64,000 nucleotides of DNA from Chlorobium phaeovibrioides. Lineage in GTDB: Bacteria > Bacteroidota > Chlorobiia > Chlorobiales > Chlorobiaceae. The position numbers were made by a program, and so were the translations under genes. Under the pieces are notes generated by a model. That model was not told the DNA's origin and searched no databases. It saw nothing but the letters and a program-made list of their open reading frames with translations. The stretch covers positions 62,001 through 126,000 of the forward strand of contig NZ_RXYK01000002.1 of the NCBI RefSeq assembly GCF_003968655.1, written 5' to 3'. Of the stretch, positions 9,385 to 18,682 are shown in pieces. How positions within the stretch are numbered: the stretch's first letter is position 1; each line of letters opens with the position of its first letter.

Positions 9385-10299
9385 TTACTTGTCGTTGATG
9401 AGCATCGAGGCGTTGTTGCTGTCGCCGAGGATGATGACTTTTGAGTTGTTGGTCTTGACAAGGTTCTGCATCACTTTTATCTGCTCGTATTTCAGGAGCC
9501 TGTCGTTGAGTGACGCCGAGATGGTGCGCTGGTAGTCGGAGATGCCTCTTGCCTCAACGCGCTTGCGCTCGGCTTCCTGGGTCTCTTTCTGCAGGACGAA
9601 CTGCATTTTCTGGGCTTCCTGTTCGGCGTTGATCTTGGCTTCAATGGCCATCTTGACGGATTCGGGCAGGGAAACATTGCGTACCAGCAGGTTTTCAAGA
9701 ACAATGCCGCGGGTTTCGAAATCCGAGCGGATGCTTTCGAAGATGTTTGCCTGGAACTCATCGCGTTTTTTCGAGTACAGGTCGATGGCGTTGTACATCA
9801 CTGCGTTGTCGCGGATTCTGGTTCTGGCGGTTGGACGGACGATTTTATCGATGTATGTGTCTCCCGGACCGATCTCGCGGCGAATGGCCGGGGCCTGCCG
9901 GGGGTTGACGTGGTAGAGTACGGTCATGTCTATGGTGACCTCAAGGCCGTCGGCACTCAGCACCCTGATCGGTCCGTCACTCTGCTGCGAACGCTCCTGT
10001 TCCGAGCCGGACATGGTATAGCTCTGGGTTGTAATGTCGAACAGCTCGACTTTTGCCAGAGGGTTGATGATGTTGAGCCCGCTGCTGAGGGTTGCGGGCT
10101 GTACCTTTCCGAAGAGGCTTTTCACTCCAACCTTGCCGGGCTCCACCATTCTGATGGCGGAAGAAAAGATCCCAAGGATGACAACCAGTATTCCTGCGAT
10201 CCGCAGGATGCCCGCCATCCTTTTTACTGCAATGTTGTTTGTCGGGTTTGTCATGCCGAGAACAAGAAGGGTTATTCCGATAATGATGAGAAGGCTCAT
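9385..10299 (-). CDS. Prohibitin / Band-7 (SPFH) family membrane protein
   Basis: An SPFH-domain protein that probably forms membrane-anchored ring assemblies, as prohibitins and HflC do. Starting at the ATG at 10299 it has two hydrophobic stretches at the N-terminus (MSLLIIIGITLLVLGMT and AGILVVILGIF), then the SPFH domain beginning VEPGKVGVKSLFGKV, and a long coiled coil rich in Glu/Lys/Gln (INAEQEAQKMQFVLQ...). A further in-frame start (TTG at 10368) would add 23 residues without family character and was not chosen. Molecular partners cannot be read from the context. Confidence 0.85.
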   Translation of the reverse strand: MSLLIIIGITLLVLGMTNPTNNIAVKRMAGILRIAGILVVILGIFSSAIRMVEPGKVGVKSLFGKVQPATLSSGLNIINPLAKVELFDITTQSYTMSGSEQERSQQSDGPIRVLSADGLEVTIDMTVLYHVNPRQAPAIRREIGPGDTYIDKIVRPTARTRIRDNAVMYNAIDLYSKKRDEFQANIFESIRSDFETRGIVLENLLVRNVSLPESVKMAIEAKINAEQEAQKMQFVLQKETQEAERKRVEARGISDYQRTISASLNDRLLKYEQIKVMQNLVKTNNSKVIILGDSNNASMLINDK

Positions 10300-10442
10300 G
10301 AGGTGCAGGGGGTTTGGGTTTGAATGAACGAGGTGCAGGGTTCTGATCAATGTAGCTTTTAACAGCAATAAAGGCGATTTCGTTCAGAGGATTGGCTGAT
10401 GAGCTTATGCGTTTGCTTTCATTGTCCGATGCTCCACTGGCT

Positions 10443-10859
10443 TCAGGAACGGTCAATCTGGTGCAGGATTTCACGAAGTGTTTCTGTGGCCGTCAGTTTG
10501 TCTTCATCGGATGCGGCATTATAGAAGCTTATGATGGCTCTCTGGCCAATGCCGATTGGCGGATACTCCTTCCGGGTGAGCATTGGCATGAGCTCAAGGA
10601 GTTTTTGGACCGCCTCCATCTCCATGCCGTTGATTCTGCCGATCACCTCTTCGGAGATTGCTTGTGCGTCTTCTTTTTCCAGCCCGGCAGCATAGGCGGC
10701 GCTCTGCACGGCGCCGTACTGGAACCCCACAACTGCGAACACCACATCCCTTTCCGTGCTTTTTTCCAGTTCAGCCGGGCATTGACCAATCACTTCGGCG
10801 AGGAACTGCAGCGCCAGTTTTGTTACGGAATCTCTGCTCTCCTGTTGATTTTTCTGCAT
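10443..10859 (-). CDS. Hypothetical protein
   Basis: A 138-residue, probably soluble, acidic helical protein that I do not recognise. It begins MQKNQQESRDSVTKLALQFL and contains two paired helical stretches (AVVGFQYGAVQSAAYAAGLE and ISEEVIGRINGMEMEAVQKL). It lies 19 bp downstream of pfkA on the same strand, so it is probably cotranscribed with it. No catalytic motif is visible. Confidence 0.7.
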   Translation of the reverse strand: MQKNQQESRDSVTKLALQFLAEVIGQCPAELEKSTERDVVFAVVGFQYGAVQSAAYAAGLEKEDAQAISEEVIGRINGMEMEAVQKLLELMPMLTRKEYPPIGIGQRAIISFYNAASDEDKLTATETLREILHQIDRS

Positions 10860-10878
10860 GGGTGTTGAGGGTTGCGGA

Positions 10879-11910
10879 TTACATGCCGTTCAAGAGGTTG
10901 TGGACCTCCAGGAGGCCGGTGTCGATGCTGTGGTTCATTTTGACCGCCTTGTTGAAGGTTACATGCACAATCCGGTTGTTGTCGAGGCCGATCATGATGC
11001 TTTTCTGGTCGTTCAGGAGGGCGTCGACTGCGGCAATGCCCATCCTTGTTGCGTTGATCCGGTCTCTGGCTACGGGGCTGCCGCCTCGCTGGATATGGCC
11101 GAGAATCGATATGCGGACATCGAGGTCGGGGTGATCCCGGCGGATCTGTTCGGCGATGTGCAGGGCGCCGCCGGCCTCGTCGCCTTCGGCTACCATCACA
11201 ATCCCGCTGGATTCCTTGTCGCGGTAGCCTTTTTCCAGGAATTTCTGCAGCTCATCGTGCTGGGCTTTCGATTCGGGGATCAAAATGACTTCGGCTCCGC
11301 AGGCGATTCCGCTGTTGAGGGCGAGGAGTCCGGCTTCGTGGCCCATGACCTCGATGAAGAAAATCCGCCCGTGTGAGCGGGCCGTGTCCTTGATTTTGTC
11401 TACCGCGCAGACCACCGAGTTCAGGGCTGTTTCATAGCCGATGGTATAGTCGGTTCCGTACATGTCGTTGTCGATGGTGGCGGGAATGCCGACGAATGGG
11501 ATGTCGCATTCCTGCGACATGACCCAGGCACCGGTGAATGAGCCGTCGCCGCCGATGACGATGACGGCATCAATTGCCGCGGCCGTCAGTTGTTCCTTGG
11601 CCCTGCGGCGTCCTTCGGGTGTGCGGAACTCCTTGCAGCGGGCTGTTTTGAGCATGGTTCCGCCGAGCTGAAGGATGCCGCTGACATCGGTTGACTGAAG
11701 GGGGATGAAGTCTCCATCAATCATTCCCTGATAGCCACGGAGGATGCCCACGGCCTCCCGTCCTGCGGCAATGGCTGAACGGGTTGCCGCTCTGATTGCA
11801 GCGTTCATGCCGGGAGCGTCGCCTCCGGATGTCAAAATGCCGATTTTTTTTATTCTGCCTGATGTGAATGAGAGTTGGTCGTTATCGCTTTTGCGTGTCA
11901 TTGTTGCCAT
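10879..11910 (-). CDS. pfkA: 6-phosphofructokinase, ATP-type
   Basis: PfkA phosphorylates fructose-6-phosphate in glycolysis; in an autotroph it would work mainly in breakdown of stored glucan. Motifs: KKIGILTSGGDAPGMNAAIR at the N-terminus, GGDGSFTGA (Gly after GGD, as in ATP-dependent enzymes; PPi enzymes have Asp there), PATIDNDMYGTDYTIG with the catalytic Asp, and ILGHIQRGGSP. The substrate loop lacks the Lys typical of PPi-dependent enzymes, which agrees with ATP use. I chose the ATG at 11910; ATGs at 11901 and 11958 are possible, and none has a Shine-Dalgarno sequence. Confidence 0.92.
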   Translation of the reverse strand: MATMTRKSDNDQLSFTSGRIKKIGILTSGGDAPGMNAAIRAATRSAIAAGREAVGILRGYQGMIDGDFIPLQSTDVSGILQLGGTMLKTARCKEFRTPEGRRRAKEQLTAAAIDAVIVIGGDGSFTGAWVMSQECDIPFVGIPATIDNDMYGTDYTIGYETALNSVVCAVDKIKDTARSHGRIFFIEVMGHEAGLLALNSGIACGAEVILIPESKAQHDELQKFLEKGYRDKESSGIVMVAEGDEAGGALHIAEQIRRDHPDLDVRISILGHIQRGGSPVARDRINATRMGIAAVDALLNDQKSIMIGLDNNRIVHVTFNKAVKMNHSIDTGLLEVHNLLNGM

Positions 11911-12153
11911 TGGGGGATGAAGAGTTCGCGCTTCCCGAAGCCGCGGCTGGCCTTTCATGGCCTTCCGGCATCAGGTGTTTATTGGTGGGTTCGGGCCCGC
12001 CATGCCATAAGGTGCATTAAATACATCGGAATCAAAAAAAAGGGTGTTTGTGATTCCGTGTCGATAAGGAACTGGTTATCGATTATCGACGGAGGATGAG
12101 GACTCATTCAGCGAGTTGCAGGACGGCCCTTGACTTATGAGCGTTCTACGCCT

Positions 12154-13131
12154 TCAGCTATTGCTGACCGCCTCCCGAACCCTTCCGGCCAGATACTTCA
12201 TGAACTCTTCGTTCTCATTGAGGCAGGGGATGAACCTGACGGATTCCACCGGGCTTGCTTTTGCCTCCTCCTTTGCGTGACGGAGGATTTCGGTTCCGTC
12301 TGAAAAGTACCCGACACTGAACACATCCGCCCGGGTGATGCCTGATTTTGAGACCTCCCTGAGCGAATCGAGAAGGGAGGGTTCCGTCCATGTTCCTCCT
12401 ACCTGATGGTTGAGGTAGGCGATACCTACATGTTGGTAAGGGCTGCGCGGGTCATTTCTGACTGCTTCCCGGAGGGCACTGCCCATCCTGAGGATTTCAG
12501 GATATCCGGTCCTGAACCCCGGCTCGTTTCCCTTCCTGTCTTTGACGAGGGTTCCGTGGAATGTCAGAAGAAGTGCCGGGCCCTCTTCTCCTGAAGCATG
12601 GCTGAAAAGGTGGTTGAGGTAGACCCGGTAGAGCATGGGGTCATCCCAGAACCCGGAAATGACCACAGGGGGGCGGGCATTGTTTTCAGCTATGCTGCGC
12701 CTGTCGGCAAGATGCTGCAGGCGCCCTGCTGTCAAGTCGCTGTCAACGGGGGACATTGTGACCAGAAGCTGCATGTCGTACCCGGAGGTCTCATCAAGGA
12801 GGTCCTCGACGAACGGGGGGGCGGCATGGTAGGCAGCACTGACCTCATAGAGGGTGTCGTCCCCGGGAGACTGCCTGCGCAGTTCATCCCCGAGCCGCTC
12901 TGCCTGCATTCGCGTGATGTGCTTCTGGGGGGAGCGGTAGCCGCTCGAACGGAACTCCACCAGGTTTTTCAACCCGCCGAAGACCGATGCCGCAAGCTGC
13001 AGGGGAAAGGGGATGTTCATTACCTCTCCTGCATGGGCGAAGGTGTGGCGGATCATGGAGAAGTTTTCCGGGAAAGAGTCTGTTTCAGCCTCTCCGTGTG
13101 CGGCCAGAATGACGGCTACCTTCTTCATCAT
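12154..13131 (-). CDS. hemH: Ferrochelatase family protein
   Basis: A 325-residue protein resembling ferrochelatase, which inserts Fe2+ into protoporphyrin IX. Visible family features are LLLTFHGT (the active-site His segment, usually S/FHG), HVGIAYLNHQVGGTWTEPSL in the place of the FQSRVG..W..P segment, and RADVFSVGYFSDGTEIL in the place of the FVSDxxETLEE segment. The sequence is divergent, for example in the last motif, so a related chelatase or a paralogue is possible. The gene begins with two adjacent Met codons (13131, 13128). The cell needs haem for its many cytochromes, and hemE lies elsewhere in the window. Confidence 0.65.
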   Translation of the reverse strand: MMKKVAVILAAHGEAETDSFPENFSMIRHTFAHAGEVMNIPFPLQLAASVFGGLKNLVEFRSSGYRSPQKHITRMQAERLGDELRRQSPGDDTLYEVSAAYHAAPPFVEDLLDETSGYDMQLLVTMSPVDSDLTAGRLQHLADRRSIAENNARPPVVISGFWDDPMLYRVYLNHLFSHASGEEGPALLLTFHGTLVKDRKGNEPGFRTGYPEILRMGSALREAVRNDPRSPYQHVGIAYLNHQVGGTWTEPSLLDSLREVSKSGITRADVFSVGYFSDGTEILRHAKEEAKASPVESVRFIPCLNENEEFMKYLAGRVREAVSNS

Positions 13132-13323
13132 TGCGGGGTTTGGGTTTCAGTTCTAAAGATACATTTTTCCTTTGATCCCGGGGAATCTCCCCCCTTCAGG
13201 CGAGGGCTTTGCACAGGGGTTCCCAGGTCGCGCCCGTTGTCGTTTTCGGGGGCCCTCATAACGGAATTTTCCGCGGAGCTCTCTGGTGGATCCCTGCCCT
13301 CTGGGTTGCCTTTTCCGTTTTGA

Positions 13324-13351
13324 GTAAGTACACTCAGTCATGAGTGTCCCC
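13324..13351 (+). repeat. 28-bp direct repeat, left copy
   Basis: Identical over 28 bp to 14738-14765 and in the same orientation. The core ACACTCAGTCATGAGTGT is an inverted repeat (7-bp arms around GTCA). The two copies bracket the AAA/DUF4143 gene at 13365-14585. This copy lies just beyond the 3' end of that gene. Confidence 0.95.
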
Positions 13352-13364
13352 CATGCCCAATGGG

Positions 13365-14585
13365 TTATAGCATTCCTATCGGCACTGCATCGATTGTTCT
13401 GGTGATTGGTGCGTTCGTGGGGGTAAGGGAAATGAGGCATCCGTGACCGATTGGCTGCTTCAGCGTTTCGAGCACCCTGAAGTGTCTTGTGGCGTCTTTT
13501 CCCGGACTTGCGGATTTTTTTATTTCGATGGGGTAGAGCGTACCGTCTTGGTGAATGAGTAGATCCACTTCATTGGCGTCCTTGTCCCGATAGTAATAGA
13601 GAGGCGCACGCTTGCCGTTGTGCCACCAGCTTTTGATTACTTCGGACACCACCCAGGTTTCCAGAAAGGCTCCTGACATGGCTCCCGCTTCAAGCGTTAC
13701 GGGGGATGACCATCCGGTCAGCCATGCCGCGAGTCCCGAGTCGAGAAAGTAAAGCTTCGGTGTTTTGATCACCCGTTTGTTGACATTCGTGTGCCAGGGT
13801 TCGAGAAGGTAGACGATTCCGGAGTTTTCGAGAATTGATAGCCACCGTTTTCCTGTCGCATGATGGATGTTGCTGTTTCTGCAAAGGTCTTGAATGTTGA
13901 GCATCTGCCCGGTCCGTGCTGCACAGGACTTGAGAAATCTCAGGAATGCGCTTTCGTCGCCGACATTGGCGAGGTCTCTTACATCACGCTGCAGATAGGT
14001 CTGTACATATGAACTGTAGAACAGATCATGATCGGCAGGAATCTCTTGATGGAGTGCAGGGAAGGAGCCTGTCCAGATTTTCCGGTAGAGTTCGGGGAGC
14101 AGAAGCGGCGGGTTGTTCCTTCGCTGTTCCAGCAGTTCCGGTGTCGGGAGGAATGGCTCTCTGAACGGATCGTTTCGGATCTCCCTCTCTGAAAATCCGA
14201 GCAGGTTGAGCACTCCAACGCGACCGGCGAGCGATTCCGTGACACCTTTCATCAAATGAAACTGCTGTGAGCCTGTCAGCCAGAATCGCCCGGGCTCCTT
14301 TTCGCTGTCCACGGCCATCTTGATGTGTGCCAGAAGCTGCGGAGCGTACTGGATTTCATCAATGAGTACCGGCGTCGTGAATCGTTGCAGGAACAATGCC
14401 GGGTCTTCTCTGGCAAGAGCCCTGAGCATTGGGTCGTCGAGTGTGGCGTATGCTCGATCATTTCCTGCGAGGTGTTTCAGGAAAGTCGTTTTTCCGGTTT
14501 GACGGGGTCCGGTAAGCAGCATTACAGGAAACTGCAGGCTTGCCTGCTGAAAGAATCGCTCAAGAGTTCTTTTCTGATAAACCAT
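13365..14585 (-). CDS. AAA ATPase with DUF4143 domain
   Basis: A 406-residue P-loop ATPase of the AAA_14/DUF4143 family. Walker A is LLTGPRQTGKTT (about 23-34), Walker B is PVLIDEIQ (about 71-78), sensor WLTGSQQFHL, and the C-terminal DUF4143 part contains a nuclease-fold-like segment ending DANEVDLLIHQDGTLYPIEIKK (about 355-380). This family is widespread in accessory regions of prokaryotic genomes and has no settled function; the C-terminal D..E.K pattern resembles PD-(D/E)xK folds. The gene stands alone, and the flanking 28-bp direct repeats suggest it was acquired or can be lost as a unit. Confidence 0.85.
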   Translation of the reverse strand: MVYQKRTLERFFQQASLQFPVMLLTGPRQTGKTTFLKHLAGNDRAYATLDDPMLRALAREDPALFLQRFTTPVLIDEIQYAPQLLAHIKMAVDSEKEPGRFWLTGSQQFHLMKGVTESLAGRVGVLNLLGFSEREIRNDPFREPFLPTPELLEQRRNNPPLLLPELYRKIWTGSFPALHQEIPADHDLFYSSYVQTYLQRDVRDLANVGDESAFLRFLKSCAARTGQMLNIQDLCRNSNIHHATGKRWLSILENSGIVYLLEPWHTNVNKRVIKTPKLYFLDSGLAAWLTGWSSPVTLEAGAMSGAFLETWVVSEVIKSWWHNGKRAPLYYYRDKDANEVDLLIHQDGTLYPIEIKKSASPGKDATRHFRVLETLKQPIGHGCLISLTPTNAPITRTIDAVPIGML

Positions 14586-14737
14586 TTTCGGCTAATTTTA
14601 TAGTGTTGTGTGAAAATAGTCGAAGCATCTGGATTGTGCAATAGGTTAAGTGAATCATCCAGGAGTGCCTGTCTAGGGTGAAGGGGCGATGGGGGGGGAG
14701 TTCATCCTCCTCGTTCTTGAAGCGCTTGCTCCAGTCG

Positions 14738-14765
14738 GTAAGTACACTCAGTCATGAGTGTCCCC
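14738..14765 (+). repeat. 28-bp direct repeat, right copy
   Basis: Exact match to 13324-13351, same orientation, about 150 bp upstream of the AAA/DUF4143 start codon. The sequence on both outer sides differs, so the repeated unit is limited to these 28 bp. Confidence 0.95.
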
Positions 14766-14865
14766 AACTTTTTCTTAACTTTTGCGCTAATTTGTTTTAT
14801 TGAAACTGCGAGAGGTTGGTTTGTTAACTGTGCCAGAGGGCACATATTTTGGAGGGATTGATCTC

Positions 14866-15582
14866 ATGACATTGAATGAGAGTGAGGGTGGTGGAGCGGA
14901 GCGGGAATTGGGCTGTTTTGAGTGTGGTACTCTGAATTGTTACCGTCGCGCGGGGGAGTTTCCTCCGTTCTGTCCGGGGGAGGCATTGGATGACGGGGTT
15001 CTTCAGGGGGTGGTTGCTGAGTATGGAGGAGATAGCATTGACGCGCGGGTTTCTCGTGCGGCGGCTGAGGTGGAGGGGGTGTTTTATGGCAAGCTGACCC
15101 GTGTGGAGGAGACGATAGAGTTTGCCCGGCGTATTGGGGCCAGAAAGGTTGGTCTGGCGACTTGCGTGGGGCTTATCGGGGAGACTCGATTGTTCGGGAA
15201 GATGCTGAAGGCCAATGGTTTCGAGTATCGTGCAGTTCTCTGTAAGGCGGGTTCGGTGGATAAGACGGCGGTTGGGATTCCTGAAGAGCTGAAGCTGAAG
15301 CCTGGGAGTTTTGAGGGGTCGTGCAACCCGATTTTGCAGGCCCGGATGCTGAACGAATGGAAGTCGGACATAAATGTGGTGATAGGGCTCTGCGTTGGCC
15401 ATGACGCACTCTTCTGTCGTCATTCAGATGCGCCGGCCATAACACTCATTGTCAAGGATAGGGTGCTTGGGCATAATCCTGCTGCGGCACTGTATACAAG
15501 CGGATCGTATTACAAGAAGGTGATGGAGCGGCGGGGGGAGTCGACGCCGGCTTCTTCTTCAATGAGCAGAAGCCGTGAGTGA
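14866..15582 (+). CDS. DUF1847-like cysteine-rich protein, putative metal-binding
   Basis: Starting at the ATG at 14866, which has a clear ribosome-binding site (GGAGGG at 14851-14856), the protein has 238 residues. It carries Cys-rich blocks LGCFECGTLNC and PPFCP near the N-terminus, ATCVGLIGE in the middle, GSCNPILQA and GLCVGHDALFC toward the C-terminus. These agree with the DUF1847 family, thought to bind metal, of unknown function. An alternative TTG start at 14800 lacks a ribosome-binding site. The gene converges on rlpA with 23 bp between them. Confidence 0.75.
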   Translation: MTLNESEGGGAERELGCFECGTLNCYRRAGEFPPFCPGEALDDGVLQGVVAEYGGDSIDARVSRAAAEVEGVFYGKLTRVEETIEFARRIGARKVGLATCVGLIGETRLFGKMLKANGFEYRAVLCKAGSVDKTAVGIPEELKLKPGSFEGSCNPILQARMLNEWKSDINVVIGLCVGHDALFCRHSDAPAITLIVKDRVLGHNPAAALYTSGSYYKKVMERRGESTPASSSMSRSRE

Positions 15583-15605
15583 AGTGCAGGGCGTCGCCCG
15601 GGTGG

Positions 15606-16103
15606 TCAGCCGCTGATGGATGTGTCGGGGTTTTCTTCGAAGGCCTCAAGCTTGACTTCTCCTGTGCCCGGCTTGATCAGTCCGATGACTTTTGCGGCTT
15701 CGCGGGAGAGATCGATGATGCGCTGGCCGACATAGGGCCCGCGGTCGTTGATGCGTACTGTCACCTCACGGCCGTTTTCCATATTGGTTACCCGTACCCA
15801 GGTGCCGAACGGCAGGGATTTATGGGCGGCGGTAAGGTCGTTCATGTCAAAGGTTTCGCCGTTCGCCGTTGTTCTTCCGTGAAATCGGTCGGCATAGTAG
15901 GATGCAATCCCCGTGGTCATCAGAAAGCATTCGGGTTGGCAGTCAACGGAAGTGCCGTCCTGCATGGCTGCATTGTCTGCAAGGGTGCTGTCGCTGGAAG
16001 ATGGAGTGTTTCGGGAAAGCTGAAGAGAGTTCTGGCAGGAGGTGATGGTGCCGGTGGCCATGATGGCCAAAAAGGCGGCAATAACAATTTTTTTGCGAGT
16101 CAT
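15606..16103 (-). CDS. rlpA: RlpA-like lipoprotein (septal ring lytic transglycosylase family)
   Basis: RlpA proteins have a double-psi beta-barrel and in some bacteria cleave denuded peptidoglycan at the septum. The N-terminus [18 protein letters not shown] followed by TITSC is a lipoprotein signal with the lipobox cysteine at residue 23. The DPBB domain covers about 65-155: [42 protein letters not shown] and [13 protein letters not shown] are the family blocks. There is no C-terminal SPOR domain. At 165 residues it is a minimal member. Confidence 0.9.
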   Translation of the reverse strand: MTRKKIVIAAFLAIMATGTITSCQNSLQLSRNTPSSSDSTLADNAAMQDGTSVDCQPECFLMTTGIASYYADRFHGRTTANGETFDMNDLTAAHKSLPFGTWVRVTNMENGREVTVRINDRGPYVGQRIIDLSREAAKVIGLIKPGTGEVKLEAFEENPDTSISG

Positions 16104-16634
16104 ATTGTTCGGGTTTCGTTAAGGGCCTGTGTGCTATGGCACTGCAGACCTTCGGAATGAATAACTATTCGCAATTGATTCATCCAAATTCTGTTCTCAA
16201 TATATAAAAAAAAGCGAAAACCAAAGAGAACGGCTTTGGTTTGACGGCGGGGTTTCTGCAAGTTGTTTTTTTTCTGTGACTTGTTGTCTTTGTTTTTTGT
16301 GCCTCTTCGTTTTGTAATTGTCTTTGTTATGTAAAGCCTGGTGCGGGTGAGGGGCCTTTGTGATTCTTTCGGGTGAATAAAATGCATGAATGGTTTTCCG
16401 GCCCGGGGGCTTCGGATGCCTTTTGAGCCGGGGCTCAAGGGGTAAAAGGGTTGGCAGGGTTCGGGGTTAAGGAACAATTGGCTATATTACCCGCTGCAAA
16501 TTGGAGTTTTGCAACGAACGCTTATTTATGTTGAACGCCTCATTTCCCTTTCTCTTTCCGTCCTTCAGCAGTGCAGGCTGCGCTGTGTGCTTTTTCCCAA
16601 TGAGTGGCGGCTTTGATCACTTTTCCTCACAGTC
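16104..16634. other. Intergenic region between rlpA and kup (no gene seen)
   Basis: 531 bp between divergent rlpA and kup. An open frame on the minus strand (16100-16477) has a low-complexity Lys/Arg/Asn-rich translation and no start signal, so it was not called. A TATATT box (16482-16487) before kup could be part of its promoter. No recognisable riboswitch or RNA gene was identified by eye. Confidence 0.5.
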
Positions 16635-18560
16635 ATGACGGTAAATGCACGAGACCCTGAAGGTCGCACTGATGGCGCAGTTCCTGAAGGTGCAGGCGGG
16701 ATGAAAAAGCTGGCCGGGATTTCGCTTGCTGCTCTCGGGGTGGTGTTTGGCGATATCGGGACAAGTCCGCTGTATGCAATCCGCGAGTGTTTCCATGGCG
16801 ATTACGGTATAGCGGCTTCAAACGCCAATATCCTCGGGGTTCTTTCCCTTCTTTTCTGGGCATTGATCCTGATCGTCAGTCTGAAGTATCTCACATTCAT
16901 CATGCGTGCCGATAATGAGGGTGAAGGGGGAATTCTTGCCCTTACGGCTCTCATCATAGGTCAGTCCATCAAGAAAAAAAAAGATCGTTGGGTGCTGGTC
17001 TCAATCGGTCTCTTCGGTGCTTCCGTTCTCTTGGGGGAGGCTATGATAACCCCGGCCATTTCAGTGTTGAGTGCCACGGAGGGGCTCCAGATCATTGCGC
17101 CGGCTTTTGCCGATATGGTCATTCCGGCAACGGTGGTCATCCTTGCCGGCCTCTTTCTCTTTCAGCACAATGGAACTGCTCGTCTTGGGGCTCTTTTCGG
17201 TCCCATCATTCTGCTCTGGTTTTTCTGTCTCGGCACCCTTGGCATTATTCAGATCATACAATACCCGCAGATTCTTGAGGCGGTCATGCCGTGGTACGGA
17301 ATCAATTTTCTTCTCAACAACCAGCTTCACGGTTTTCTGGTACTGGGCGCGGTATTTCTGGCTGTTACCGGTGCGGAGGCGCTGTATGCCGATATGGGCC
17401 ATTTCGGCCGCCGTCCCATCCGGTTGACCTGGGTGCTTTTTGTGCTTCCGGCGCTGCTCTTGAACTATTTCGGGCAGGGGGCTTTTCTTCTCGCTTCGCC
17501 TGAGGCCTCAAGCCATCCCTTTTATGCTCTGGTGCCTTCATGGGCAATGATTCCAATGGTTCTCCTTGCCACGGTGGCTACAGTCATTGCTTCGCAGGCG
17601 CTGATTACGGGCGTGTACTCCATAACCCAGCAGGCAATGCAGCTTGGCTATCTTCCCCGTCTGACGGTGACCCATACCTCAGCCAGCCATATTGGTCAGA
17701 TTTATGTGCCGGCCGCCAATTGGGCGCTTATGGTGGCCACTATCGGTCTTGTGCTGGGATTTGGCTCTTCCAGCCGGCTTGCGGCGGCCTATGGCGCAAG
17801 CATGACAACCACCATGCTGATTTCCACCATACTCTTTTTCTTTGTTGCCCGCGATCTCTGGAAGTGGCGCCCGCCAGTGCTCTGGGCGTTGGTAAGCCTT
17901 TTTGCCGTTGTTGACCTTTCGTTTTTCGGGGCCAGTATGAGCAAGCTGTTCCACGGAGCCTGGTTCCCGCTGGCGGTCGGTCTGCTTATGTTTACGCTGA
18001 TGAACACCTGGAAGCAGGGGAGGCGGCTGCTTATGCGTCAGCTTCAGGACCACACGCTGACGGTTGATGAATTCATGAACAGTCTTGCCCTTCAGGAGCC
18101 GCAACGGGTGCCGGGCCAGGCGGTCTACCTGACGGCAAATCCTGACATTGTGCCCATAGCCCTTCTGCATAATCTCCGCCACAACAAGGTGCTGCATTCA
18201 GAGGTGGCCCTCTTCCATTTCAGCAGTGAACGGGTTCCGAGGGTTCCGAACAGCAAAAAGGTCGAGTTTGTCAGGCTGAAGGACGGGTTTACCCAGGTTG
18301 TGGCCCGTTACGGTTTCCTTGAGTATCCAAATATCCGTCAGGTGCTTGACCTCGCCAATGCTCTTGGGCTGAACTTCAAGCCAGAGGCCATCAGCTTCTT
18401 CCTGAGCAGGGAGAAGATTGTTGCTGATGAAAAGACGAAAATCCTGCCATCCCGCAAGAAGATGTTTGCGCTTATGGCCAGAAATGCCTTGAGTGCGACG
18501 GCGTATTACGGACTTCCCTCGGGCCAGGTGATAGAAATTGGCGTACAGGTGCAGATCTGA
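16635..18560 (+). CDS. kup: Kup-type potassium uptake protein
   Basis: A secondary K+ uptake transporter of the inner membrane. The 641-residue protein has the KUP signature close to the N-terminus (LAALGVVFGDIGTSPLYAIRE, about 31-51), about 12 hydrophobic helices to residue 440, and a soluble C-terminal domain (about 470-641). MTGAEALYADMGHFGRRPIR in the middle is also typical. The first 22 residues before MKKLAGISL are poorly conserved in type and the true start could be at codon 23. A long leader precedes the gene. Confidence 0.93.
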   Translation: MTVNARDPEGRTDGAVPEGAGGMKKLAGISLAALGVVFGDIGTSPLYAIRECFHGDYGIAASNANILGVLSLLFWALILIVSLKYLTFIMRADNEGEGGILALTALIIGQSIKKKKDRWVLVSIGLFGASVLLGEAMITPAISVLSATEGLQIIAPAFADMVIPATVVILAGLFLFQHNGTARLGALFGPIILLWFFCLGTLGIIQIIQYPQILEAVMPWYGINFLLNNQLHGFLVLGAVFLAVTGAEALYADMGHFGRRPIRLTWVLFVLPALLLNYFGQGAFLLASPEASSHPFYALVPSWAMIPMVLLATVATVIASQALITGVYSITQQAMQLGYLPRLTVTHTSASHIGQIYVPAANWALMVATIGLVLGFGSSSRLAAAYGASMTTTMLISTILFFFVARDLWKWRPPVLWALVSLFAVVDLSFFGASMSKLFHGAWFPLAVGLLMFTLMNTWKQGRRLLMRQLQDHTLTVDEFMNSLALQEPQRVPGQAVYLTANPDIVPIALLHNLRHNKVLHSEVALFHFSSERVPRVPNSKKVEFVRLKDGFTQVVARYGFLEYPNIRQVLDLANALGLNFKPEAISFFLSREKIVADEKTKILPSRKKMFALMARNALSATAYYGLPSGQVIEIGVQVQI

Positions 18561-18682
18561 ACGCTTTATCTGGTTGAGTCGGGGGGGGGTTATGGAACTT
18601 TTGTGCGCTGTGGTTTGTTATAGTAGCTGTATTATTTTCCGGGAGTGTGAACAATCAGTTTTCTCTCCTCTCCCTACACACA

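Noticed and set aside
12598-13323. Open frame of 241 codons on the plus strand opposite the ferrochelatase-like gene
   Set aside because: Antisense, no recognisable domain, no start signal; the minus-strand gene shows chelatase motifs.
16100-16477. Minus-strand ORF of 125 codons in the rlpA-kup gap
   Set aside because: Its end overlaps the rlpA start and the translation is Lys/Arg/Asn-rich low complexity; judged non-coding.
16482-16634. Possible K+- or c-di-AMP-responsive riboswitch before kup
   Set aside because: No conserved core of a known riboswitch class could be recognised by eye; a covariance-model search would be needed.
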